A stretch of DNA of 34,738 nt from Pelagibius sp. (GTDB lineage Bacteria; Pseudomonadota; Alphaproteobacteria; Kiloniellales; Kiloniellaceae), in NCBI RefSeq assembly GCF_028289705.1, contig NZ_JANQOI010000096.1, positions 1 to 34,738 of the forward strand. The letters are read 5' to 3'. The position numbers were made by a program, and so were the translations under genes. Shown here piece after piece: positions 25,743-33,276 of the stretch (within the stretch, counting starts at the first letter, position 1; each line of letters starts with the position of its first letter). Below the pieces are notes generated by a model. It did no database searches and was not told the origin of the DNA. It saw only the letters and a list, made by a program, of their open reading frames with translations.

Positions 25743-27409
25743 CGCCCCTCTATGGTCCAGTCCTCGACCCAGAGCGAGGAGGAGGCCATCTGCCCGGTGG
25801 GCCGCACGCCCTGCAGCCACTTCGGCAGCACATAGGCGTTGGCGCGCCAATAGAGCGAGATGACCGGCACCTCCTCGGCATAGATCGCCTGCACCCGCGC
25901 CCACATGTCCTTGCGCGTCGGGCGGTCGAGTTCGATGTTGATGGCCTCGATCAGCGCGTCCATCTCGGCATTGCGGAAGCCGGTGTAGTTCTGTCCCGAC
26001 CAGCCGTTCGCCTCGCTGGGAATCTCTTCGGAATGCAGGGTCGAGCGCGGAACGTGTTCCGGCCCCTTGCCCCAGGCGAACATGGCAAGGCCGGTGAAGC
26101 GGCGGTGGTGCACGGTCTCGCCGAAGAAGACCCGCGGCGGCTCGTTGCGCACGCGCATGTCGATCCCCACCTGGCGCCACTGGCTCTGCAGGACCTGCTG
26201 CACCAGCTCGCGGATGCGGTTGCCGGAGGTTGTCATGAACTCCAGGCGCAGGGCCTCGCCGGCGGCGTTGTGGCGGATGCCGTCGCGGACGTCGCTCCAG
26301 CCGGCATCGTCCAGCAGAGCCTTGGCCTGCTCGGGATCGAAAGCGTAGGTCTTGATCTCCGGATCGTAGACCCAGTCCAGCGGCGACACCCCGGAGTGGG
26401 CGACCGGCTGGCGGCCGTCGAAGAGGCGCTGGCTGATCGCCTCGCGGTCGATGGCGTAGACCAGGGCCTGGCGCACGCGCTTGTCCTGCAGGATCGGGTT
26501 CTCCAGCATCAGGTCGATGTGCTCATAGAGCAGGCCGGGCTCATAGATCACCTGGTAGTCGTTGCCGTGTCGTTTCTCGAAGGCCAGGGCCTGGTCGAGG
26601 GTGAGGCCGAGCTCACCAGAGATCATGTCGATGTTGCCGGAAAGCAGATTGGCTTCCAGAGCCGTGGTCTTCTCGATGGTCAGCAGGACGATGCGGTCGA
26701 AAGCCGGACGCTTGTCCCACCAGGTCTCGTTGCGCTCCAAAACGATGCGCGATCCAGGGATGGCCTCGACGACTCGGTAAGGGCCGAAGGCGAGGCCCGG
26801 GTTGGCCGGGTCGCTGTCGAAGGCGGTGCGGTTGCGGTAGTCGTCCGGCGCGGCTTCGAAGATCGGCCCCTCGATGTGGGCCGGCAGCAGCCTGAAGTCG
26901 TTGATCGCCGCATACTCGAAGGAGACGCGGTCGACGTGCATGACGAAGCTCTTGTCGTCGATGACGTCGATGGAGAGGATCCGGCGGTAGAGTTCCAGGT
27001 TGCCGATCCCGGATTTCTCGTGCCGGCCGACCTTCCAGGTGAACAGCACGTCGGCGGTGGTGATCGGGGTGCCGTCGCCCCAGGTGGCCTCAGGCTGCAA
27101 GCGGTAGGTGAGCGCGATACCGCGCCCGTCACCAGCGCCTTCCACGCCCTCGGGCAGGGGTTCCGGCACGGCGGTGCCGTCCTCGATCGACGGCAGTTCC
27201 ACGCAGAGCATGCAGATCAGCTGCCACTCATGATCGTAGACCGTCATCGGGCGCTGGGTCATGGACATCACGTAGGACTTGGCGACCGAGGCCTCCATGT
27301 TGGGGTGCAGGGTGGTGGGATACTGCGACATGCCGATGCGGAGCTCTTCTGCTGCGGCGCTGGTGGCGCCGGTCACCGCGAGAATGATTGCCAGGAGTAG
27401 CTTGCGCAT
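25739..27409 (-). CDS. Peptide-type ABC transporter substrate-binding protein (family 5)
   Basis: The 556-residue product begins MRKLLLAIILAVTGATSAAA (signal peptide) and continues EELRIGMSQYPTTLHPNMEAS, the standard mature start of family 5 receptors. Other family landmarks are ATWGDGTPITTADVLFTW, FGPYRVVEAIPGSRIVLERNETWW and KRVRQALVYAIDREAISQRLF. It should bind peptides or related compounds for the permease pair at 23632-25556. The true start is the ATG at 27409 (GGTGAG upstream); an in-frame extension to 27757 has no family features. Its stop codon falls in the end repeat of the element at 25573-25742. Confidence 0.9.
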   Translation of the reverse strand: MRKLLLAIILAVTGATSAAAEELRIGMSQYPTTLHPNMEASVAKSYVMSMTQRPMTVYDHEWQLICMLCVELPSIEDGTAVPEPLPEGVEGAGDGRGIALTYRLQPEATWGDGTPITTADVLFTWKVGRHEKSGIGNLELYRRILSIDVIDDKSFVMHVDRVSFEYAAINDFRLLPAHIEGPIFEAAPDDYRNRTAFDSDPANPGLAFGPYRVVEAIPGSRIVLERNETWWDKRPAFDRIVLLTIEKTTALEANLLSGNIDMISGELGLTLDQALAFEKRHGNDYQVIYEPGLLYEHIDLMLENPILQDKRVRQALVYAIDREAISQRLFDGRQPVAHSGVSPLDWVYDPEIKTYAFDPEQAKALLDDAGWSDVRDGIRHNAAGEALRLEFMTTSGNRIRELVQQVLQSQWRQVGIDMRVRNEPPRVFFGETVHHRRFTGLAMFAWGKGPEHVPRSTLHSEEIPSEANGWSGQNYTGFRNAEMDALIEAINIELDRPTRKDMWARVQAIYAEEVPVISLYWRANAYVLPKWLQGVRPTGQMASSSLWVEDWTIEGR

Positions 27410-27584
27410 TTGCTCACCCTTTCTGTGCAGTCGGCCTGGACGGCCCGCACAGTCTAGCCGAGGCGAAGCGTCAGGCGAAGGGCTGGATCGGGCTTGCGAA
27501 ACCTCTGCCGGGCAGGAAAGCGCGCCGGCAACTTGACCAGATGGCGCGGGCGCCCGATGCCGGGTGTCAACCGGCCGGCGGATC

Positions 27585-28577
27585 TCAGTTCCAGCCACGC
27601 TCCTTGAAGTAGCGCGCCGCGCCCTCGTGCAGGGGGGCGGAAAGCCCGTCACGCACCATGCGCTCCGGCTGCAGCTTGGCGAAGGCCGGGTGCATGCGCC
27701 GGAAGCTGTCCAGATCTTCGAAGATCGTCTTGGTGATGGCATAGATGGTGTCGGCATCGACTTTCGCCGAGGTGACGAGGGTGGCCTTCACACCGAAGGT
27801 CCTGACATCCTTGGGATTGCCGGCATAGAGGCCGCCCGGCACCAGGGTGAAGGCGTAGTAGGGCTTGTCCTGCACCAGCTTTTCGATCTCGTTGCCGGAA
27901 ACCTCGGCGATCACCGCATCGCAGAGGCGGACTGCCTGGGCGACGGAGTCGTTGGGGTGACCGACGGTGTAGACCATCGCCTGGACCTGATCGTGACAGA
28001 GCGCCAGGGACTGCTGGCTGGCCGGCAACTCGTTGGCGAGACTGAAGGACGACTTGTCCCAGCCCATGGCGCGCATCACCACCTCCATGGTGCCGCGCTG
28101 GCCCGATCCCGGATTGCCGATGTTGACGCGCTTGCCCTGGATGTCGCGCAGGTGGCTGATCGCCGCATCCCGGCGCACCACCAGGGTGAAGGGTTCGCCA
28201 TGCACGGAAAAGACCGAGCGCAGATCCGGGTCGGCTTTGGCCGCGGCGAAGCGGCTGGTGCCGTGAACGGCATGGTATTGCCAATCCGACTGGGCGACGG
28301 CGAGCTGCAGGCGGCCCTCGCGCACCGCCTTCAGGTTGGCGATGGAGCCGGCGCTGGGGGGTGCGTCGCAAGCGATCCCGTGCTCTGCCTGGCTGCGGTT
28401 GACCAGCCGGCAGATGGCGCGCCCGACCTGGAAATAGACTCCGGCCCGGCTGCCGGTTCCAATGGTGATCGTCTTGTCGGCGCTCCAGGCGTCGGGACCG
28501 GGCAGGCAGGCCAGGACGGCGACGAGCCCGCTCAAAAGCAGATGCGTTGGACCGAGTTTGCTGATTCCCATCGGCAT
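27585..28577 (-). CDS. TAXI-family TRAP transporter substrate-binding protein
   Basis: The 330-residue product has a signal peptide (HLLLSGLVAVLACLPGPDAWSA). The TAXI-type mature sequence follows: KTITIGTGSRAGVYFQVGRAICRLVN, GSIANLKAVREGRLQLAVAQSDWQYHA, the ligand-lobe LRDIQGKRVNIGNPGSGQRGTMEVV and YTVGHPNDSV. TAXI receptors deliver glutamate, other organic acids or similar small solutes to a fused DctQM-like membrane protein. None is encoded nearby, so it is an orphan receptor here. The ATG at 28577 has GGGGAG six bases upstream, and the gene has its own promoter (28669-28698). Confidence 0.88.
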   Translation of the reverse strand: MPMGISKLGPTHLLLSGLVAVLACLPGPDAWSADKTITIGTGSRAGVYFQVGRAICRLVNRSQAEHGIACDAPPSAGSIANLKAVREGRLQLAVAQSDWQYHAVHGTSRFAAAKADPDLRSVFSVHGEPFTLVVRRDAAISHLRDIQGKRVNIGNPGSGQRGTMEVVMRAMGWDKSSFSLANELPASQQSLALCHDQVQAMVYTVGHPNDSVAQAVRLCDAVIAEVSGNEIEKLVQDKPYYAFTLVPGGLYAGNPKDVRTFGVKATLVTSAKVDADTIYAITKTIFEDLDSFRRMHPAFAKLQPERMVRDGLSAPLHEGAARYFKERGWN

Positions 28578-28668
28578 AGGAAGCTCCCCAGATGGTCGGA
28601 AAGTGCTCTAGCCGCTGATCAAGGCGCCCGAATGCGCCCGCGATCGATCGAGAACCGTTAGTGTAGCA

Positions 28669-28698
28669 ATTATCGGATGTAAGCAGAAGTCCCGTGAA
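28669..28698 (-). promoter_or_regulatory. Promoter of the TAXI receptor gene
   Basis: On the minus strand TTCACG (28693-28698), an 18-bp spacer and GATAAT (28669-28674) predict a start near 28662 and a leader of about 85 nt. Confidence 0.45.
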
Positions 28699-28718
28699 CA
28701 CTGCCAGTGGCAGAGAAC

Positions 28719-29279
28719 TCAGGCGGCGGAGTGTCGGTCCCAGGCGAGGATGTCACGATAGAGGGCCGAGAAACGCTCGTCTTCGCGCCGCTCGAACAGC
28801 GGGTCTTCCATGGGTTTGAGCTTCTGGGCGATGGCGCTCCAGTCCTCGGCTTTCAGGTTCCGCTGTGCCGCGGGAAAAAAGTACTTCTCTTCCATCATGA
28901 TGTGGCGGCGATAGGCGCTGAGAAACTCCTTGGCGACCTTCTGGATCGCCGTGCGCTCGACCGGGATGTCCTGCTCGACGGTGTGGATCGCCGCGGCGAA
29001 GCGCCGGGTGAGTTCGGCCAGGCCCTCATGTTCCCGGCGCAGATCGTCGACGCCCTCCAGGACCTCGGGGTTGCGGGCCCGCAAGGCCTGGAAGATCAGG
29101 TCCTCCATCGGATGGTGGTGAAGATCGGGATAGCTGAGGCAGTAGTGCAGGATGCCGTCGATGATATCGAAGTCGAGCACCTTGCCCTCTTCGAAATTGG
29201 AAAGCTGCCGCTCTAGCGCGTCGAGCAATTTGGTCAGTCTGGAATGATCGTTGCGCAGCGATTCGATGATGCCGGGCAT
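28719..29279 (-). CDS. Hemerythrin-domain (HHE) protein
   Basis: The 186-residue product is a four-helix HHE/hemerythrin cation-binding protein. Candidate di-iron ligands fall at the expected spacing: H12 (NDHSR), H54-H56 with E59 (HHHPMED), H84 (REHEG), and H126 with E130/E131 (RRHIMMEEKYFFP). Such proteins bind O2 or NO, repair iron centres or sense redox state, in the cytoplasm here (no signal peptide). The ATG is preceded by GGGAGG at an 8-nt spacing. An FNR/FixK-type site sits upstream in class II geometry, which fits expression under low oxygen or NO. The remaining C-terminal ~45 residues (MEDPLFERREDERFSALYRDI) are outside the core. Confidence 0.9.
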   Translation of the reverse strand: MPGIIESLRNDHSRLTKLLDALERQLSNFEEGKVLDFDIIDGILHYCLSYPDLHHHPMEDLIFQALRARNPEVLEGVDDLRREHEGLAELTRRFAAAIHTVEQDIPVERTAIQKVAKEFLSAYRRHIMMEEKYFFPAAQRNLKAEDWSAIAQKLKPMEDPLFERREDERFSALYRDILAWDRHSAA

Positions 29280-29588
29280 GGGCTTCGCCTCCCATGAGTT
29301 GGCCGCCTGCGTTGGCCCCTTTTGCTGCCTTCAGCCTAGGCAGCCCGCGGGGCCCTGCATTGACATGCGTCAAGGCGCAGGGCCTCGGAAGGCCCGCCCG
29401 TCAAGCGGTTTTTTCGCTTCTTGCGGCGCGAAGCGGGATGATAGGCTGCGCCCGCTCGCGATCCGGCCGATTGTGATCGCGCAGCCGCGGCCTGCGCTTA
29501 GCGCGGGGCCGCCAACGACAAGGACAACAGCGACAATGGGGAGGGAGTGCCGCTGAGCGGCACGGCAACTCTGGGGGCCAAGTAGACC
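29280..29588. other. Divergent intergenic region (hemerythrin / PHA depolymerase)
   Basis: This 309-bp stretch holds the FNR/FixK-type promoter for the leftward hemerythrin gene and the leader of the rightward PHA depolymerase gene, including a short hairpin (AAGCG/CGCTT, 29403-29419). No other gene is supported. Confidence 0.5.
29333..29373 (-). promoter_or_regulatory. FNR/FixK-activated class II promoter of the hemerythrin gene
   Basis: TTGACATGCGTCAA (29360-29373) fits TTGA-N6-TCAA and shares TTGAC-N4-GTCAA half-sites with the site at 5431. On the minus strand a 21-bp spacer leads to TAGGCT (29333-29338). That places the box centre near -41.5, as at class II FNR/CRP promoters. The predicted start near 29326 gives a leader of about 46 nt. 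Confidence 0.6.
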
Positions 29589-30857
29589 TTGCTTTACCAT
29601 GCTTATGAATTGAGCCACGCAGCGGTGCAGCCTCTGCGAATGCAATCGGATGCTCTGCACTATCTTTGCCGCAGCGCCTTCAGTCCCGTCGCCTATACGC
29701 CCGTCGGCAAGGCGGTCGCGGCGGCCTGCGAAGTCTTCGAGAACGTCACCCGGCGCTACCGCAAACCCGAGTGGGACCTCGACGAGACCGTCATCGGCGG
29801 CAAGCGGGTGCCGGTCTCTCCCGAGGTGGTCTACGGCAAACTCTTCGGCAACCTCCTGCATTTCCGGCGCGACCTGGGCGGGTCCGGCCGGCGGCGCGAT
29901 CCGAAGGTGCTGATCGTCGCGCCGCTCTCAGGCCACTATGCCACCCTGCTGCGCGGCACCGTGAAGGCGATGCTCGCCGAGCATGAGGTCTTCGTGACCG
30001 ATTGGCGCGACGCGCGCTTGATGCCCCTGGCCTATGGGCGCTTCGATCTCGACGACTTCATCGATTATGTGGTCGAGTTCATCCGCTTTGTCGGCCCGGA
30101 TACCCACGTGGTCGCGGTCTGTCAGCCTTCGGTTCCGGTGCTTGCGGCCACGGCCCTGATGGCCGCCGCGCGCGACCCGCTACGGCCGGCATCCATCACC
30201 CTGATGGGCGGACCCATCGACACACGGCGCAATCCCACCGCGGTGAACGAACTGGCGGCCTCGCGTCCGCTGGCCTGGTTCGACCACTCGGTCATCACCC
30301 GGGTACCCTTTCCCCATCCCGGCGCGCTTCGGCGGGTTTATCCGGGCTTCCTGCAGCTCACCGGCTTCATGACCATGAACCTGGAACGCCATCTGGACGC
30401 CCATGCCGATCTCTTCCGCCACCTGATCGCCGGCGATTGCGACTCGGTGGAGCAGCACCAGCGCTTCTACCGGGAATACCGTTCGGTCATGGATCTGACC
30501 GCGGAGTTCTACCTGCAGACCATCAAGACCGTCTTCCAGGATCACGCGCTGCCGGACCGGACCCTGCGGCATCGCGGGGCGCTGCTGGACTGCCGTGCGA
30601 TTCGCGACACCGCGCTGATGACCATCGAGGGCGAGCACGACGACATCTGCGGCCTCGGGCAGACCGAGGCGGCGCACGATCTCTGCTCCCGGATACCCGC
30701 CGCCGATCATCATCACTATGTGCAGCCCGGTGTCGGGCACTACGGTGTCTTCAACGGCCGGCGGTGGCGGGAGGAGATTCAGCCGCGGCTGCGGGACATG
30801 ATCCGGAGCACCGAAAGCAGGCGCCGGGGGCGGAGGAAACGCGGAGCCGGCCGCTGA
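29589..30857 (+). CDS. phaZ: Intracellular polyhydroxyalkanoate depolymerase
   Basis: The 422-residue product matches the PhaZ (PhaZa1-type) family, which hydrolyses stored PHA granules inside the cell. The start MLYHAYELSHAAVQPLR is the family N-terminus and identifies the TTG at 29589 as the start codon. The catalytic Cys178 is in VAVCQPSVPVLAA, the family's lipase-box equivalent. EGEHDDICG and PGVGHYGVFNG supply the likely Asp and His. The C-terminal ~40 residues are basic (RRRGRRKRGAGR). No signal peptide. It converges with a methyltransferase gene. The rare start codon may lower translation. Confidence 0.92.
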   Translation: MLYHAYELSHAAVQPLRMQSDALHYLCRSAFSPVAYTPVGKAVAAACEVFENVTRRYRKPEWDLDETVIGGKRVPVSPEVVYGKLFGNLLHFRRDLGGSGRRRDPKVLIVAPLSGHYATLLRGTVKAMLAEHEVFVTDWRDARLMPLAYGRFDLDDFIDYVVEFIRFVGPDTHVVAVCQPSVPVLAATALMAAARDPLRPASITLMGGPIDTRRNPTAVNELAASRPLAWFDHSVITRVPFPHPGALRRVYPGFLQLTGFMTMNLERHLDAHADLFRHLIAGDCDSVEQHQRFYREYRSVMDLTAEFYLQTIKTVFQDHALPDRTLRHRGALLDCRAIRDTALMTIEGEHDDICGLGQTEAAHDLCSRIPAADHHHYVQPGVGHYGVFNGRRWREEIQPRLRDMIRSTESRRRGRRKRGAGR

Positions 30858-30924
30858 GGCGGCCCATGCACATCCCCGGAGCGGGCGCCCCGGTGCACTG
30901 ACCGAATTGCAGTGGTCTCTTGGG

Positions 30925-31587
30925 TCAGGCGCTGCGCTTGTGCAGCGTTTCGACCACCTCGGCCTCCGGCCCGCCGATGCCGGCGGCGGCGTGGTGCGGC
31001 CTGTAGCGCCAGACCGCGGCCGGGGGAATGTTGTCCATCACCCAGCTGGCGCGCCGCCCATGCAGGCCCAGGCGCGTCAGGATGGAGCGGGACACCGGGG
31101 ACGCCGGCCCATAGGTGAACTGGATAAAGACTCCGTTTTCGTCGAGCACCGCCATCGCTTCGGCAACGATCTGCAGGCAGATCCGGTCCGGTATCGACAG
31201 CAGGGGAAGGCTTGAAACGACGGCCTTCACCTTGCCGATCCCAGCGTCGCGCAGCAGGCGGCGCAGGTCGACCGCATCGCCTTGCAACACGCGGACCTCG
31301 GGAAAGCGCTGGGCAATGACCCGGTGAAAGGCCGGGTCGCGCTCGATCACGGTGATGTCGTCAATGGGGAAGCCGGCGTGCAGTAGTGCCGCCGTGATGT
31401 TGCCGGTGCCGCCGCCCAGTTCGATGATTGCCCCCTCGGCGTCACGGTCCACCTCCGCAACCATGGCCGCGGCCAGGCTCTTGCCGCTGGGCACGACCGC
31501 ACCGACTGCCTTTGGGTTGCGCAGCCAGCGGCCAAGAAAGCTGATGTTCCGGCGAAGAGACGCTGCCGGCCTCGTTTTTGTCGACAT
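30925..31587 (-). CDS. SAM-dependent methyltransferase, phospholipid N-methyltransferase (PmtA)-like
   Basis: The 220-residue product is a class I methyltransferase with SAM motif I IIELGGGTGNIT (54-65). VIERDPAFH binds ribose with its acidic residue, and GDAV and VVSSLPLLSIP are motif IV. The N-terminus (RNISFLGRWLRNPKAVGAVVPSGK) is a membrane-associating amphipathic segment characteristic of the PmtA group, which methylates phosphatidylethanolamine towards phosphatidylcholine. An in-frame TTG at 31608 would add 7 residues, but the ATG at 31587 is preferred. It is convergent with the depolymerase gene. A general methyltransferase role cannot be excluded. Confidence 0.82.
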   Translation of the reverse strand: MSTKTRPAASLRRNISFLGRWLRNPKAVGAVVPSGKSLAAAMVAEVDRDAEGAIIELGGGTGNITAALLHAGFPIDDITVIERDPAFHRVIAQRFPEVRVLQGDAVDLRRLLRDAGIGKVKAVVSSLPLLSIPDRICLQIVAEAMAVLDENGVFIQFTYGPASPVSRSILTRLGLHGRRASWVMDNIPPAAVWRYRPHHAAAGIGGPEAEVVETLHKRSA

Positions 31588-31800
31588 CTGTCGATCCGCA
31601 GTGGTCAATCCCGGCGGGGCCGCTGAACGCCCGGTTTTGCGGGCCTCTCCGGCGCTGCCGGGGAGGGGCGTTCGATTATGGCGACTCCAATTTCGCTTAA
31701 TTTAGCAAGCTCTATATGGAGATTGGGCTGAAATCCACAAGTGATCTTCTTGTGGTCCGGCCGTGCCCCGGACCCTGACGCCGCTAACGGCGGGAGCTCC

Positions 31801-31825
31801 GAGAAAGGCCAAACCGGCCTCTCTC
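31801..31825 (-). terminator. Intrinsic terminator after the 62-aa gene
   Basis: On the minus strand AGGCC-ggttt-GGCCT is followed by TTCTC, and the stem extends as GAGA/TCTC past one mismatch. It lies about 60 bp beyond the stop of the 62-aa gene. Two further hairpins follow at 31754-31774 and 31779-31792. Confidence 0.55.
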
Positions 31826-31886
31826 AGAGCCTCCTAGGTACCGTCATGGTCTCCCCCTGTGTGTGTCAGCGCAAAGGCGTTGAAGA

Positions 31887-32075
31887 TCAGGCTTCGATGT
31901 TGATCTTCTGTCCCCGACTGGGATCCGGATAGGGAAACCGCGGGGCCGGGTCCTTATGCGCCGCTTCCACAGGCCGTGCCGACTCGACCTTGGCAGCCTG
32001 CGGCGCTTCCGGCGCCGCTGCCGCCTGTGTCGAACCCGAGTTGGCCAGTGGCACAGGGGCTGTTTGGATCTGCAT
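31887..32075 (-). CDS. Small Ala/Pro-rich protein (62 aa), unknown function
   Basis: The frame encodes a 62-residue, low-complexity protein. It starts MQIQTAPVPLANSGSTQ, passes an alanine-rich middle (AAAAPEAPQAAKVESARPVEAAHK) and ends in a more specific tail, FPYPDPSRGQKINIEA. A strong AGGAGG ribosome-binding site lies 6 nt upstream of the ATG, and a terminator follows the stop, so a real gene is likely. No signal peptide or membrane span, and no cysteine. I do not recognise the family. It is divergent from the ParA operon across an AT-rich region of about 490 bp and may share its regulation. Confidence 0.65.
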   Translation of the reverse strand: MQIQTAPVPLANSGSTQAAAAPEAPQAAKVESARPVEAAHKDPAPRFPYPDPSRGQKINIEA

Positions 32076-32567
32076 GTAATCCTCCTACAGTCCGGGCCTC
32101 TATTCAGCCGAACCTACATACTAGATTTCAGTGTTTAAGTAAAGATTTAAATAATAATCCAATTTATACTCATTAAATTCAAATTTACATAAAATTTTTC
32201 TGATTTTTGTCTTATATCTTGTCTATGATCGAGCTCTTTACCGGGTTTCGCGGTCGTAGATCAGCCTTTGTGGGCTACGGGATGGCGCGCGCGTTTCGCT
32301 CATTTGCCCGATCCGGCCGCAACCGCCGCATGCTGCCATTGTCGCTCGATTCCGATTGATTTGACCGTCGACTTTCTTGCCGGGGCGTTTATGTCTGGCT
32401 TCCCAAGAACCCCTACATATAGTATAGATTAACCAATTATTAACTTTCACTGGTAGGTGCGGGCGCCTAGGCTTTCGCACCAAACGAGGTCGAAGCAGTT
32501 GGCGCGGCGCAGGGCCGCAATGCGCCAACCCGGTTTGCCTGATGCCGATTTCGGGGGAGCACGAGGT
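32076..32567. other. AT-rich divergent regulatory region
   Basis: Bases 32095-32230 are strikingly AT-rich, with A/T runs such as AAATTTTTC and TTTAAATAATAAT, unlike the rest of the window. A second AT-rich patch at 32410-32450 holds TATAGT-like hexamers and the CtrA-type site at 32429. The region probably carries promoters for the 62-aa gene (left) and the ParA operon (right). No gene is supported. Confidence 0.5.
32429..32443. promoter_or_regulatory. CtrA-type binding site upstream of the ParA operon
   Basis: TTAA-ccaatta-TTAA followed by C is an exact TTAA-N7-TTAAC match. It sits about 125 bp before the ParA-type gene. TATAGT/TATAGA hexamers lie just upstream of it, so the site could act as a repressor overlapping a start region or as an activator of a promoter I cannot pin down. 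Confidence 0.55.
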
Positions 32568-33275
32568 GTGAAGGTTGTTGTTGTTGCGTCGCAAAAGGGT
32601 GGATCGGGCAAGACAACCCTTGCCGGTCATCTCGCGGTCCAGGCGGAACTGAGCGGGAGCGGCCCTGTCGGGCTGATCGACGTCGACCCGCAGGGCAGTC
32701 TGGCCGACTGGTGGAATGAGCGGGCCGCGCCCAATCCCTTTTTCATTCAGACCGCAGTGCCCCGCCTGGCCGCCGACATCAAGGAACTGGCGGCACACGG
32801 GCTGGAACTGCTGGTCATCGACACGCCGCCGGCGCTGACCAGCACCATCGCCGAGGTCATACGGGTCGCCGATCTGGTGGTGATCCCGACCCGGCCGAGC
32901 CCCCACGACCTGCGGTCGATCGGGGCGACGATGGAACTGGTGGAACACCTCGGCAAACCGCTGGTGTTCGTCGTCAATGGTGCCTCCGCCCGCGCCAAGA
33001 TCACCGGCGAGGCGGTCTCTCTGCTGTCGCAGCATGGGCCCCTTGCGCCTTCCATCATTCACCAACGCGTCGACTTCGCCGCCTCGATGATCGACGGCCG
33101 CACGGTGATGGAACTGCCCGGGGGATCGCGCTCCGCCAAGGAGATCGTGGCGCTGTGGGACTACCTGGAAACGCGGCTCTCCGGCACGCGGCGGTCGCGG
33201 CGCTTGCCGATGGTCCCGGCGGGGCTCAGAGACTCCGCTCCCGCCGGCGAAGCCAAGGTTGAGGGCAGAGCGTAA
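32568..33275 (+). CDS. ParA/MinD-family P-loop ATPase
   Basis: The 235-residue product begins VKVVVVASQKGGSGKTT, the deviant Walker A of the ParA/MinD group (signature Lys10 and K15). LIDVDPQGSLADWW (Walker A') and LLVIDTPPA (Walker B) follow. Such ATPases dimerise on ATP and position chromosomes, plasmids, protein clusters or membrane machines. I chose the GTG at 32568 because GGGGGAG lies 8 nt upstream and the family N-terminus starts there; frames run on upstream to 32457. The C-terminal ~35 residues are basic and disordered-looking. Its stop is one base before the next gene. It lacks a recognisable ParB partner, so the partner is probably the next product. Confidence 0.88.
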   Translation: MKVVVVASQKGGSGKTTLAGHLAVQAELSGSGPVGLIDVDPQGSLADWWNERAAPNPFFIQTAVPRLAADIKELAAHGLELLVIDTPPALTSTIAEVIRVADLVVIPTRPSPHDLRSIGATMELVEHLGKPLVFVVNGASARAKITGEAVSLLSQHGPLAPSIIHQRVDFAASMIDGRTVMELPGGSRSAKEIVALWDYLETRLSGTRRSRRLPMVPAGLRDSAPAGEAKVEGRA

Positions 33276-33276
33276 T

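Noticed and set aside
25640-27400. Open frame on the plus strand (586 codons) opposite the receptor gene
   Set aside because: It is antisense to a family 5 binding protein with a good signal peptide, and starts within the REP element.
32132-32147. Possible extra CtrA box in the AT-rich island
   Set aside because: The spacing is TTAA-N8-TTAA, one base too long, and chance occurrence is likely in such AT-rich sequence.
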